Below, piece after piece: positions 24,014 through 34,946 of a stretch of DNA of 64,000 bases. The notes below the pieces were generated by a model. That model saw nothing but the letters and a program-made list of their open reading frames with translations. It had not been told where the DNA came from and searched no databases. The DNA comes from Colwellia sp. Arc7-635 (GTDB lineage: Bacteria; Pseudomonadota; Gammaproteobacteria; Enterobacterales; Alteromonadaceae), in NCBI RefSeq assembly GCF_003971255.1, contig NZ_CP034660.1:2604001-2668000 (forward strand), written 5' to 3'. Within the stretch, counting starts at the first letter, position 1, and every line of letters begins with the position of its first letter. The translations under genes were made by a program, and so were the position numbers.

Positions 24014-24530
24014 CGTTACTGATAATAGCCATATATATGTTAAGCAATCGGCATCAGTTGATAAAGATGACCCGCACGGCAGTCGTCAATTCAAACCAAA
24101 CACTACCGTCGCGATAGTTGTATCATGCCAAGATAAATTCCTCTTAGTTGAAGAAAAAGAACACGGCAAGACCGTTTATAATCAGCCTGCAGGTCATTTA
24201 GAGGCTGATGAAAACTTAGTGAATGCTGCCATGCGAGAATTAGCAGAAGAAACAGGATTAAACGCTACTCCAGAGTACCTGTGCGGCATTTACTATTACT
24301 ATCGAGCCGACATTAATTTATATTATTTACGTTTTTGTTTTGTTATTGAGTTCAATACATTCGTTTCATGCCAACCACAAGATGATGAGATTATTGCTTG
24401 CCATTGGCTAACCTTGGCAGAAATAAAAGCAAAATCTGCACAATTACGCAGCCCATTAGTGCTCGAATGTATTGAAGATTACCTCAGTGGTAAAAAAATC
24501 CCATTAAGTCACCTAAAATCTAATCTTTAA
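24006..24530 (+). CDS. nudJ: Nudix hydrolase NudJ
   Basis: Phosphatase of the Nudix family; E. coli NudJ acts on thiamine pyrophosphate and hydroxymethylpyrimidine pyrophosphate as well as nucleoside di/triphosphates. The 174-residue protein has the Nudix box GHLEADE...RELAEETGL. The extra about 30 N-terminal residues before [11 protein letters not shown] could be an extension or reflect a later true start. It overlaps the end of rluE and precedes mnmA by 64 bp. Confidence 0.92.
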   Translation: MSNVTDNSHIYVKQSASVDKDDPHGSRQFKPNTTVAIVVSCQDKFLLVEEKEHGKTVYNQPAGHLEADENLVNAAMRELAEETGLNATPEYLCGIYYYYRADINLYYLRFCFVIEFNTFVSCQPQDDEIIACHWLTLAEIKAKSAQLRSPLVLECIEDYLSGKKIPLSHLKSNL

Positions 24531-24594
24531 TCTATCTTCGCGCTAAATGACCATGCTATAATTTCGCGCCATTTTCCATTGAAATGTAGTTGTC

Positions 24595-25740
24595 ATGACC
24601 TCGAACAAACATGTAAATTTAAACTCAATTGAGCCAAACGATAAATTACCACAAGACACAAAAGTGATTGTTGGTATGTCGGGTGGTGTTGATTCATCTG
24701 TCTCCGCATATTTATTACAACAACAAGGCTATCAAGTAGAAGGCCTGTTTATGAAAAATTGGGAAGAGGATGACAACGATGAGTATTGCGCCGCAGCAGA
24801 AGATTTAGCCGACGCGCAAAATGTTTGTGAAAAATTGGGCATGAAGCTACATACCATTAACTTTGCCACTGAATACTGGGACAATGTTTTTGAGTACTTC
24901 CTGGCCGAGTATAAAGCCGGCAGAACACCTAATCCTGATATTATGTGTAATAAGGAAATTAAATTTAAAGCCTTTCTTGAATTTGCTTGTGAAGACCTAG
25001 GCGCTGATTACATTGCGACTGGTCATTATGTACAACGCAAATTCAATGATGGTAAATGGCAGATGCACCGTGGTCTAGACAGTAACAAGGATCAAAGTTA
25101 TTTTCTTTATACATTAAGCCATGAACAAGTTGGCAAAACACTTTTTCCTGTTGGCCATATTGAAAAGCCAGAAGTAAGAGCTATCGCAGAGAAAGCTGAC
25201 TTAATTACTCATAACAAAAAAGACAGTACTGGTATCTGTTTTATTGGTGAGCGTAAATTCAAAGACTTTCTTGGCAAATATTTACCTGCTCAACCTGGGG
25301 TGATAGAAACGCCAGAAGGCGAAGCTATTGGTGAACATGATGGTTTAATGTATCACACATTAGGTCAGCGCAAAGGCTTGCGTATCGGCGGTCTTGCCAA
25401 TGCAGGTGAAGCGCCATGGTACGTGGTTGACAAAGACTTAACACGTAACGTGCTCATCGTTGGCCAAGGACATGATCACCCTCGCCTGTTCTCTAAAGGC
25501 TTAATTGCCAATCAATTACATTTAGTTGATCGCGTTGAATTAACGACACCTATCACTTGTACCGTTAAAACACGCTATCGACAAGACGATGTCGCCTGTA
25601 ATTTATCACCGATGGCCAATGGCGAATATTTAGTTATGTTTACTGAAGCACAAAGTTCAGTAACACCTGGCCAGTCTGTGGTGTTTTATCAAGACGATAT
25701 TTGCCTTGGTGGCGGTATTATTAATTCCCTTATTCGTTAA
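24595..25740 (+). CDS. mnmA: tRNA-specific 2-thiouridylase MnmA
   Basis: Inserts sulfur at U34 of tRNA Lys, Glu and Gln. The 381-residue protein has the PP-loop [15 protein letters not shown], catalytic cysteines in [12 protein letters not shown] and [11 protein letters not shown], and the tRNA-recognition segment [13 protein letters not shown]. Start ATG at 24595. hflD follows 12 bp downstream. Confidence 0.97.
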   Translation: MTSNKHVNLNSIEPNDKLPQDTKVIVGMSGGVDSSVSAYLLQQQGYQVEGLFMKNWEEDDNDEYCAAAEDLADAQNVCEKLGMKLHTINFATEYWDNVFEYFLAEYKAGRTPNPDIMCNKEIKFKAFLEFACEDLGADYIATGHYVQRKFNDGKWQMHRGLDSNKDQSYFLYTLSHEQVGKTLFPVGHIEKPEVRAIAEKADLITHNKKDSTGICFIGERKFKDFLGKYLPAQPGVIETPEGEAIGEHDGLMYHTLGQRKGLRIGGLANAGEAPWYVVDKDLTRNVLIVGQGHDHPRLFSKGLIANQLHLVDRVELTTPITCTVKTRYRQDDVACNLSPMANGEYLVMFTEAQSSVTPGQSVVFYQDDICLGGGIINSLIR

Positions 25741-25752
25741 TATAAGGCATTC

Positions 25753-26376
25753 ATGAATAGTATAGAAAAACAAACAATTACCATGGCAGCTATCTGCCAA
25801 GCTTCGGCATTAGTGCAGAAAGTTGCACGTACTGGCTCTATAGCAGAGCCAGATCTCGCCATAATGCTAAACAGCATTATGAAAACGTCACCCGATAGTA
25901 TTTTAGATGTTTATGATAATAATGTTGCGCATTTAGCCCTTGGGTTAAAAACCTTAATCGAGCAGCTAGGTAGCCAAACTAAGGAAAAAGATCCCGAATT
26001 AACACGCTATGTCGTCAGCTTATTAGGGTTAGAGCGTCGTTTAGCTAACAAAAAAAATCAGTTTTCATTACTGGGTGAGCGTATTGAACAAAGCCAACGA
26101 CAGCTTGCACATTACGACATCACCAGTGATACGCTAATTGCTAGTTTAGCCAGTATTTATAGCGACTTGTTAAGTCCTATCGGTACGCCTATACAAGTGG
26201 CAGGTGAGCCTAGCTTACTTAAGCAGCAGAGTAATCAACATAAAATTCGCGCCTTATTACTTGCTGGTGTTCGCTCTAGCGTATTATGGCGTCAAGTTGG
26301 CGGAAAGCGTCGAAATATTCTATTTGGTCGCACAAAAATGGTCGCGTGTGCCCAACAATTACTTAAAGAAATATAA
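25753..26376 (+). CDS. hflD: High-frequency lysogenization protein HflD homolog
   Basis: 207-residue helical membrane-associated protein. In E. coli HflD binds phage lambda CII; its housekeeping role is unclear. Assignment rests on sequence (GLKTLIEQLG, VSLLGLERRL, RALLLAGVRSSVLWRQVGGKR) and on the fixed mnmA-hflD-purB order. Spacing to purB is 21 bp with AGGA before the purB ATG. Confidence 0.93.
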   Translation: MNSIEKQTITMAAICQASALVQKVARTGSIAEPDLAIMLNSIMKTSPDSILDVYDNNVAHLALGLKTLIEQLGSQTKEKDPELTRYVVSLLGLERRLANKKNQFSLLGERIEQSQRQLAHYDITSDTLIASLASIYSDLLSPIGTPIQVAGEPSLLKQQSNQHKIRALLLAGVRSSVLWRQVGGKRRNILFGRTKMVACAQQLLKEI

Positions 26377-26382
26377 AACTAA

Positions 26383-27768
<1,386 letters not shown>

Positions 27769-27799
27769 TTTTTAACTAGACACTCAGTTTTTAATGATG

Positions 27800-27829
27800 A
27801 AAAAGGGATCCTGTTGGCTCCCTTTTTTT
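27800..27829 (+). terminator. Intrinsic terminator after purB
   Basis: Stem AAAAAGGGA / TCCCTTTTT with further internal CC/GG pairing and seven T, 31 bp after the purB stop. Confidence 0.82.
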
Positions 27830-27862
27830 CGTTTTATGACCAACACCTTATGAGGTTTTCTT

Positions 27863-29017
27863 ATGAATATGGATTCATTAAATTGGGGTGATTTAACTCC
27901 AGAAAAATTTCTTGCTGAATATTGGCAAAAAAAACCATTAATCATCAAACAAGCATTTACTAATTTTCAGGACCCTATTCCAGCGGATGAACTCGCCGGG
28001 TTAGCAATGGAAAGCGAAATAGAGTCACGCATTGTAAGTGTTGACAGCGAGGGAAATTGGCAAGTCGATCATGGCCCTTTCGAAGACTTTTCTCAATATG
28101 GCGAGTCTCAATGGACACTACTAGTGCAAGCTGTTAATAATTGGTCTCGCCCTACCCATGAACTACTTAGCCCGTTTGCTTTTATTCCAAGCTGGCGCAT
28201 CGACGATGTTATGGTAAGTTTTTCGACTCCTGACGGCGGTGTCGGCGCACATTTAGACCAGTATGATGTGTTTATCATTCAAGGCAGCGGCAAACGTCGT
28301 TGGCAAGTCGGTGCACCTGATAAAAGCTTAAGCACGTTATTGCCTCACCCAGATCTCAAACAAGTTTCAAGTTTTCAACCTATTATTGATGAAATCACGG
28401 AGGTAGGTGATTTACTCTATATTCCACCTAACCACCCTCATAACGGCGTATCAATTGAAAACTCGGTTAATTTTTCTATCGGATTTCAGGCTCCATCAAG
28501 CCAAGACCTTTGGTCAAGCTTTGCTGATAAGCTCATCGATTTAAATATTGGCGAAGAAAGGTTTAGCGATCCAGATAGAACTCAATGCCAGCAAAACTTT
28601 ACTATTACCGCACATGACAAAAAGCAGTTGAAATCATTCATGCTAGCGCAACTTGATAATGACGAGCTTTATGAGCAATTTATTGGTCAATATCTAACCC
28701 AAGGTCACCATGCACTTGAGATATTAGTTCCTGTCAATGACATTGATAACGCTAAGTTACTCGATATATTATCAGAGCCAGATATTTTATTTATGCCGGT
28801 ATCAGGATTAAAAGCGGCGATAGTCAATGACACGAAAGCGACACTTTTCATCAATGGTGATAGTTTTCCACTAGAAGATCAAACGCTTGCGTTAGCTGAA
28901 AAGTTAGCTCAGCAAAATCCTTTAACGACTAGTGAAATAAAAAAACTTAATAACTGTTTGAAAAATACTGAATTATTAACTAGTGTGTTAAATAAGGGTT
29001 ATTGGTATATAGAATAA
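27863..29017 (+). CDS. roxA: Ribosomal protein uL16 3-hydroxylase RoxA (YcfD), JmjC/cupin
   Basis: 2-oxoglutarate/Fe(II) oxygenase that hydroxylates an arginine of ribosomal protein uL16. The 384-residue protein has N-terminal WQKKPLIIKQAF, metal ligands in GAHLDQYDVFIIQ (HxD) and PPNHPHNGVSIENSVNFSIGF (second His), and a C-terminal dimerisation/winged-helix region. Length fits (E. coli 373). The next gene begins 3 bp downstream. Confidence 0.93.
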   Translation: MNMDSLNWGDLTPEKFLAEYWQKKPLIIKQAFTNFQDPIPADELAGLAMESEIESRIVSVDSEGNWQVDHGPFEDFSQYGESQWTLLVQAVNNWSRPTHELLSPFAFIPSWRIDDVMVSFSTPDGGVGAHLDQYDVFIIQGSGKRRWQVGAPDKSLSTLLPHPDLKQVSSFQPIIDEITEVGDLLYIPPNHPHNGVSIENSVNFSIGFQAPSSQDLWSSFADKLIDLNIGEERFSDPDRTQCQQNFTITAHDKKQLKSFMLAQLDNDELYEQFIGQYLTQGHHALEILVPVNDIDNAKLLDILSEPDILFMPVSGLKAAIVNDTKATLFINGDSFPLEDQTLALAEKLAQQNPLTTSEIKKLNNCLKNTELLTSVLNKGYWYIE

Positions 29018-29020
29018 AAA

Positions 29021-29482
29021 ATGTCATACACGGTTAGTAGAGTTCAATGGGAGCAAGCCGCTCCCTTACTGAAAAATGTCAGAGAGCAAGTATTTGTTTG
29101 CGAATGGCGCATTCCAAAAAGCATAGAATTTGATAAAAATGATCACCTCGCTCAACATGTTTTAGCTTGTCATGATAAAACACAAGAGCCGGTTGGTACG
29201 GGTCGCATACTTTCTTCTGGTGAAGTCAGCCGAATAGCCGTCCTGAAGTATTATCGTAAGGAACAAGTTGATAAAATCATCATACAAAGGTTGCTGACGA
29301 TAGCACGAGAGATGAAACTTAAAGAAATTTTTATTTACAGTCCATTAGATGTAAGAGACTATTTTCGACAGTTTAATTTTAATACTTGTGGGACGGTATT
29401 TATGGAAGCGGGTATGCCAAAACAGAAGATGACCTGTCAATTGAATCAAATTAGCATCGAAGATTATTATTTTAGCCATTAA
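29021..29482 (+). CDS. GNAT-family N-acetyltransferase
   Basis: 153-residue acetyltransferase-like protein. The N-terminal VREQVFVCEWRIPKSIEFDKND and the acetyl-CoA-binding region around GTGRI...VSRIAVLKYYRKEQVDKII match the ElaA/YjcF-type GNAT pattern. Substrate unknown. Only 3 bp after roxA, so probably co-transcribed. Confidence 0.8.
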   Translation: MSYTVSRVQWEQAAPLLKNVREQVFVCEWRIPKSIEFDKNDHLAQHVLACHDKTQEPVGTGRILSSGEVSRIAVLKYYRKEQVDKIIIQRLLTIAREMKLKEIFIYSPLDVRDYFRQFNFNTCGTVFMEAGMPKQKMTCQLNQISIEDYYFSH

Positions 29483-29593
29483 TAGCTATTTTTAATGGCT
29501 AGCATTAATGGCTAAAATTTATTCTCGATGTTTATTCCAGATAATAACTACAACTTCGATTATTACCCAGTAATTGTTACGAACAAAGTATGA

Positions 29594-30019
29594 TTATTGC
29601 TGAGCCCACAGTTCATCTTTTTCAAACAACTGATATAGACCATCTGCTCGAGTAATTAATAGCTTAGCAAACTCTTGTTGACCCTCTGTTTTCATTCGTA
29701 ATAAGTTTTCAGCCTGTAATTGCCACTTTAATGAAAAGTGTCTAATAACATCGCGTGCGGACTCGCCATTATCTAATACCACGTGATCCGTTGGCAAATC
29801 ACCACAAATAACCCAAACTTTAGTTTTATCTAATAGGTTAATCTTCCATATCGCCATAATAGGAACTAAGTAGCGACTCTCTGTTTCAGCAACACTTTCA
29901 GCCACTAAACCTTTTTCAGCAAGATATTTAGTCGCTTTTAAGTATTGCTCTCTTATCCATGCATGTTGCTGTTCTTGAGTCAGCGCTTGTTCTTGTGGTG
30001 TTGATGTTTTTTCAGTCAT
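29594..30019 (-). CDS. Small conserved protein, DUF4826-like
   Basis: 141-residue soluble protein, no signal peptide. It contains a Gln-rich start (QEQALTQEQQHAWIREQYLKA), a central VWVICGDLPTDHVVLDNGESARDVIRHFSLKWQ-type region and a C-terminus rich in Leu/Glu. I recall this pattern as the DUF4826 family of gammaproteobacteria, with no known role. Start placed at the ATG at 30019; the frame also reaches a TTG at 30040. Stands alone, divergent from the dehydrogenase gene. Confidence 0.7.
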   Translation of the reverse strand: MTEKTSTPQEQALTQEQQHAWIREQYLKATKYLAEKGLVAESVAETESRYLVPIMAIWKINLLDKTKVWVICGDLPTDHVVLDNGESARDVIRHFSLKWQLQAENLLRMKTEGQQEFAKLLITRADGLYQLFEKDELWAQQ

Positions 30020-30225
30020 ATTTATAGTCTTTTTTGTCAATAATTTTAATTAGATGTTAACAATCGAAAGTTGTATGAATTACTTCACAGCAAAATTCAA
30101 CTTTATTAATAGCTCCACTAGCGAAGCATTTGCCTAAATGGTATTGTGCGCAGCGAATTATTACAACCTTAGTTCAATAAAAATTTATAATTGAACTACT
30201 TATCAAATTATTGGAGATTACGATA

Positions 30226-31275
30226 GTGGCCGTTTTTGATTTAGTGGATTTTGATAACCACGAGCAAGTCGTTTACTGTAGTGACGAAGCATCCGGACTT
30301 AAAGCCATCATTGCCGTGCATAGCACTGCTTTAGGGCCAGCAGCAGGTGGTTGTCGTTTTTGGGATTATGCAAGTGATGAAGCTGCTTTAAAAGATGTTT
30401 TACGTTTATCAAAAGGCATGACTTATAAGAATGCCATGGCGGGTTTAAAATTGGGCGGTGGTAAAGGTGTTATTATTGGCGATCCGAAAAAATTAAAATC
30501 AGAGACTTTATTTAAAGCATTTGGTCATGCGGTAAATAATTTGAATGGTCGTTACTATACCGCTGAAGACGTTAATATCACTACTGGCGATATGGCTATC
30601 GTCAATCAAAGTACTGAATTTGTTTCAGGTCTTGAAGGCAAAAGCGGAAACCCTGGTCCATTTACGGCTTTAGGTACATTTTTAGGTATCAAAGCGGCTG
30701 TTAAATTTAAGTTAGATAGAGATGATTTAACGGGTATTAAAGTAGCAGTACAAGGACTAGGTAGCGTTGGCTATTCTCTTTGTGAAAAATTGCATGCTGC
30801 AGGTGCAGAGCTATTTGTTACTGATATAAACCAGGCAACATTGGATAAAGCAGCAACTGAGCTTAATGCTAAAGTTGTTGGCTTAGACGAAATTTATAGT
30901 CAAGATGTTGATGTATTTTCTCCTTGTGCACTGGGTGCCTCTATTGACGATGACAGTATCGCGCAATTGAAAGCCGTCATCATTGCAGGTTGTGCTAACA
31001 ACCAACTCGCTGAAGCACGTCATGATCAAATACTTTTAGAAAAAGGTATTCTATACGCACCTGATTACGTTATTAACGCCGGTGGTATTATTAATGTTGC
31101 TTTAGAAATCTACCCAGAACCTTATTGTGCTGATAGTGCAACAAAGCTTGTTGAAAATATTTACAACACATTAATGACTATTTTTGAAACAGCGGCATCT
31201 AATAACATGCCGACAGGTTTTATTTCTGATGAAATGGCACGTAGTATCATTGCTAATGGTGCTAACGCTAAGTAG
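30226..31275 (+). CDS. Leu/Phe/Val-type amino acid dehydrogenase
   Basis: NAD-dependent oxidative deaminase of the Glu/Leu/Phe/Val dehydrogenase superfamily. Its size (349 aa) and the GMTYKNAMAGLKLGGGKGVI segment (catalytic lysines) match leucine/valine dehydrogenase. The Rossmann motif is VAVQGLGSVGYSLCEKL. The GTG at 30226 is chosen because GGAG lies nine bases upstream; a TTG at 30211 is in the same frame but overlaps that site. Probably converts branched-chain amino acids to 2-oxo acids. Exact specificity cannot be read. Confidence 0.9.
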   Translation: MAVFDLVDFDNHEQVVYCSDEASGLKAIIAVHSTALGPAAGGCRFWDYASDEAALKDVLRLSKGMTYKNAMAGLKLGGGKGVIIGDPKKLKSETLFKAFGHAVNNLNGRYYTAEDVNITTGDMAIVNQSTEFVSGLEGKSGNPGPFTALGTFLGIKAAVKFKLDRDDLTGIKVAVQGLGSVGYSLCEKLHAAGAELFVTDINQATLDKAATELNAKVVGLDEIYSQDVDVFSPCALGASIDDDSIAQLKAVIIAGCANNQLAEARHDQILLEKGILYAPDYVINAGGIINVALEIYPEPYCADSATKLVENIYNTLMTIFETAASNNMPTGFISDEMARSIIANGANAK

Positions 31276-31375
31276 CTATATATTAGTCATTATGTATCAG
31301 CAATTATGCATTACGGAACATGGCTAGCCGTGAAACTCACGTTTTATCTAGTAAGCCTAAAATAGTTTGATGCAT

Positions 31376-31403
31376 AAAAAAAGCACCTTAAGGTGCTTTT
31401 TTT
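31376..31403. terminator. Intrinsic terminator after the amino acid dehydrogenase gene
   Basis: Perfect 28-base palindrome, AAAAAAAGCACCTT / AAGGTGCTTTTTTT, 100 bp after the stop. Symmetric T-runs allow bidirectional action. Confidence 0.85.
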
Positions 31404-31658
31404 ATGTGCTCTATAATCGTTATCTCAAATTTAATCATCACGATACAGAGCAGTATGAATAAGACTAGATGATGCTATTGCTCATATCAGATAAGTAAGT
31501 CAACGTATTCATCAGCACCAGTTCAGCATGACGTCACGGCAACAATAAACTCTTCTGATAAGCATAAGTTTAATGGCTCTAGTATCAGAGGAGCCGAGCC
31601 GTTAACTTATAATAAACTTACTATCAAAAATAAGCATGCCATCACATAAAGTAATCAA
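31404..31658. other. Gene-free spacer before the ydiJ stop
   Basis: No gene seen. An imperfect hairpin at about 31566-31607 (AAGTTTAATGGCTC against GAGCCGTTAACTT) may help end the convergent ydiJ transcript. Confidence 0.35.
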
Positions 31659-34600
31659 CTAAAGCGCGTTTAATAAAGCCTGAACGGGATGTAATGTAAC
31701 TTTATTATCCAAGCGTTTTATTTGGCTGCGGCAAGAATAGCCTGTCACTAATATCTGCTCTGTCGCTAAATTATCGACCTTATGCTGCCAGCTCATTTTA
31801 TAAAGCGCTTTAGAGTTCTCTAAATTCACTTTTTCGTGACCATAAGTCCCTGCCATGCCGCAACAGCCAACAGGAACACTTGAGAGTGATAAGCCAAAGT
31901 GCTGAAAAATATGTTGCCACTGCCCTTCACTACCCGATAATGCCGTTTTCTCGGTACAATGCGCAAATAACTTGTATGCTACAGTCACTTTATTATCGGT
32001 ACTTTCATCAATGTTGGCACTCTTTGAGCTATTTTTAGCGTCCAAAATAGTCAGTAACCATTCATGGGCTAGATTAACCACAAAATCACCTCGGTTATCG
32101 CCCAGTGCCTGTTTATATTCATCTCTAAAACATAAAGTCAACGATGCATCAAGACCGACCATCGGGATTTCAAGTTGATGTATTTTATTCAAAAATTGTG
32201 CTGTTGATGTAGCCGTTTTTGCAAATTTTGCTAAGAAACCTTTCACATGTTGAGGCTTACCATTAGGTTTAAAAGGCAGCAAGATTGGTTCAAAGCCTAG
32301 TTTTTTAACTAACAGCATAAAGTCTTCAACCACTTTCGCATCGTAAAACGAAGTGAATGGGTCTTGAACAATTAAAAGTAACTTAGCGCGATCATCACGA
32401 GATAGTTTTTCAAGGTACTCCAAATCAAAAACGGTAAACTTATGCTCAGCCGCTCTTTGCGTTAACGTCGGTATCGATAATAGCGGCGTATCAACATAAC
32501 CAATACTAACCTGAGAAAGTTTATCGTAGATACTTGACGCTAAAACACTGTTCACTATTTTTGGCGCTTTAGCCATCATTGGTGTCATGACTTCAACATT
32601 AGCAACGAGATGATCTTTTAATGGCCTGAAATAACGTGAATGATAAAGATTAATAAATCGTGCTCTAAAATCAGGTACATCGACTTTAATTGGACACTGA
32701 CTCGCACATGCTTTACAGGCTAAACAACCTTGCATTGCTTCCATGACTTCATGAGAAAAGTCCTCATCTTGCTTCGTACTAAATTGACTCGTAAAGCGAT
32801 TTTTAACTTTATCTAATAGTCGCTTAACCGACCATTGTTGGATGTTTTGCTCGAGTGCTAATACATCGACACCTTTAGACTCAACTAAGCGTAGCCACTC
32901 ACGCATCAAACCTGCTCTACCTTTAGGCGAATGTCGGCGATCGCGTGTTACCTTGCTTGAAGGACACATTGGACTATCTTCATCGTAATTAAAGCATAAG
33001 CCATTGCCATTACAATCAAGTGCTGAACTAAAAGAATCCTTTACCGTTACAGGTATTTGTCGGTCATAAAAGCCACGTTTTTTATCATCAACTGAAACTA
33101 ATTTTTCAGTTGAATGGTAAGGCGTACAAATCTTCCCTGGATTCATTTTATTAAAGGGATCAAAAGCGGCCTTAATTTTTCTGAGTTCGGTAAATAACGT
33201 GGCGCCAAAAAATTCTGGACCATATTCACTGCGATAACCTTTACCATGTTCACCCCACATTAAACCGCCATATTTCGCGGTAAGAGCAACCACTTTATCT
33301 GAAATGCTTCTCAGTAAAACTTCTTGTTCAGGATCGCACATATCTAATGCCGGGCGCACATGCAAAACACCCGCATCAACATGACCGAACATACCATAAT
33401 GTAAACCATGGCTATCAAGTAGTTGTTTAAATTCAACAATATAGTCAGCCAAATTTTCTGGTGGAACGGCGGTGTCTTCGGCAAATGCTAATGGTTTTTG
33501 ACTTCCTTTAGTATTACCTAATAACCCTACTGCCTTCTTACGCATGGTATATAACTTACCGATGCTGGCTAAATCTGAGGTTACTTGGTAACCAATAACC
33601 CCCGTTTTATTGGCAATATCTTTATCAAGCTCTGCACATAATGCGCTAACTTGTGCTGATACACTGGCAATGCTCTCACCATTATATTCCACCATATTGA
33701 TGCCATCCATAACGGCACCATCAACATCTTGCAACATGTCACTGACTAGTTGCCAAACAATATCTTGCTTAGCCAAGTTCAGCACTTTACTGTCAATGGT
33801 TTCAACCGACGTTGCTTTTGCTTCGACCAAACGCGGAGAATGGCGAAGTGCTGAATCAAAACTGTCATATTTAATATTGATCAGTGTTTTGGCTTTCGCT
33901 ATCGGTGTTAGATTGAGTTTTGCTTCACAAACAAAGGCTAATGAACCTTCTGAGCCGGTAATAATACGACTTAGATCAACCATAGATAAGTCGTCATTAA
34001 AGACGTTTTCTAAATCATAACCAGTTAAAAATCGATTCAGACGTGGGAATTTTTCTAATATTAATGTCCGATTATCAAAACAAGACGCTAGCACTTGCTG
34101 CATCAGTTTAGCTTCACAACTGTCTTGTTTAGCTAATGCTCGCGCAGCTTCCATTGTTTGGGGTTTGGTCGTGAGCAATTCACCATTGGCCAAGACACTT
34201 TCAAGACCCAGAACATGATCTGAGGTTTTACCATAAACTAAAGAGCCTTGCCCTGAGGCATCTGTATTTATCATGCCGCCAATAGTGGCACGGTTGCTGG
34301 TGGACAAATCAGGTGAAAAGAAGAACCCATGCGGTTTTAGGTAATCGTTGAGTTGATCTTTGATCACACCCGCTTCAACTCGAACCCAGTTTTGTTCAAT
34401 ATTGATTTCTAATATACGATTCATATATTTTGATAAATCAACAACAATGCCTGGTGTCAAACTTTGTCCATTGGTGCCAGTGCCGCCGCCGCGGGCACTA
34501 AACTTGATATCATTAAACTTTTCTTCGCAGCCCAGTAGCGTAATAATTTGAATATCTTGCTTACTGCGAGGATGTAGAACCAATTGAGGTAATTGTTGAT

Positions 34601-34742
34601 AAATACTGTTATCTGTCGCGTGTGCTAAGCGGGCACTATATTGAAAATTTATATCACCGGTAAAGTGTTTAGTCGCCAAGATTTTGGCAAATTCTTGATA
34701 TAAAGGAGAAACTAACTCTTCGGGACTTAAGCGAGGCAACAT
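31659..34742 (-). CDS. ydiJ: FAD/4Fe-4S D-2-hydroxyacid (2-hydroxyglutarate) dehydrogenase YdiJ
   Basis: Large flavin/iron-sulfur oxidoreductase of 1027 residues. The N-terminal half is a GlcD-type FAD-binding domain (FSARGGGTGTNGQSLTPGIVVD, GEHGKGYRSEYGPEFFG). The C-terminal half is a ferredoxin/CCG region (CLACKACASQCPIKVDVP, and GCCGMAGTYGHEKVN). E. coli YdiJ is reported to oxidise D-2-hydroxyglutarate. The frame extends to a TTG at 34763, but the ATG at 34742 is the likelier start. It sits beside ppsA as in E. coli's ydiJ-ppsA-ppsR-aroH neighbourhood. Confidence 0.9.
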   Translation of the reverse strand: MLPRLSPEELVSPLYQEFAKILATKHFTGDINFQYSARLAHATDNSIYQQLPQLVLHPRSKQDIQIITLLGCEEKFNDIKFSARGGGTGTNGQSLTPGIVVDLSKYMNRILEINIEQNWVRVEAGVIKDQLNDYLKPHGFFFSPDLSTSNRATIGGMINTDASGQGSLVYGKTSDHVLGLESVLANGELLTTKPQTMEAARALAKQDSCEAKLMQQVLASCFDNRTLILEKFPRLNRFLTGYDLENVFNDDLSMVDLSRIITGSEGSLAFVCEAKLNLTPIAKAKTLINIKYDSFDSALRHSPRLVEAKATSVETIDSKVLNLAKQDIVWQLVSDMLQDVDGAVMDGINMVEYNGESIASVSAQVSALCAELDKDIANKTGVIGYQVTSDLASIGKLYTMRKKAVGLLGNTKGSQKPLAFAEDTAVPPENLADYIVEFKQLLDSHGLHYGMFGHVDAGVLHVRPALDMCDPEQEVLLRSISDKVVALTAKYGGLMWGEHGKGYRSEYGPEFFGATLFTELRKIKAAFDPFNKMNPGKICTPYHSTEKLVSVDDKKRGFYDRQIPVTVKDSFSSALDCNGNGLCFNYDEDSPMCPSSKVTRDRRHSPKGRAGLMREWLRLVESKGVDVLALEQNIQQWSVKRLLDKVKNRFTSQFSTKQDEDFSHEVMEAMQGCLACKACASQCPIKVDVPDFRARFINLYHSRYFRPLKDHLVANVEVMTPMMAKAPKIVNSVLASSIYDKLSQVSIGYVDTPLLSIPTLTQRAAEHKFTVFDLEYLEKLSRDDRAKLLLIVQDPFTSFYDAKVVEDFMLLVKKLGFEPILLPFKPNGKPQHVKGFLAKFAKTATSTAQFLNKIHQLEIPMVGLDASLTLCFRDEYKQALGDNRGDFVVNLAHEWLLTILDAKNSSKSANIDESTDNKVTVAYKLFAHCTEKTALSGSEGQWQHIFQHFGLSLSSVPVGCCGMAGTYGHEKVNLENSKALYKMSWQHKVDNLATEQILVTGYSCRSQIKRLDNKVTLHPVQALLNAL

Positions 34743-34813
34743 GGATAAAAATTCTATTAACAATATAAAGTGCTTAATATTATATCATGGCAATTTAGCA
34801 ATTTGCTCACTTA

Positions 34814-34869
34814 ACAAAAAAAGCCTAAGAACTTTTTATCATCGTCATGACAAAAAGCCCCTAGGCTTA
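34814..34869 (-). terminator. Terminator after ppsA
   Basis: In the minus-strand transcript AAGCCTA pairs with TTAGGCTT, with inner pairing of CTTTTT with AAAAAG, followed by a U-run (plus-strand A-run at 34816-34822). Confidence 0.65.
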
Positions 34870-34946
34870 ATTTTATAGCAATTGAAATAGTGATGTTCTG
34901 CTGAACGACGTAATGCGCTGAGCAATGTCATCACTAACCGTAATGC

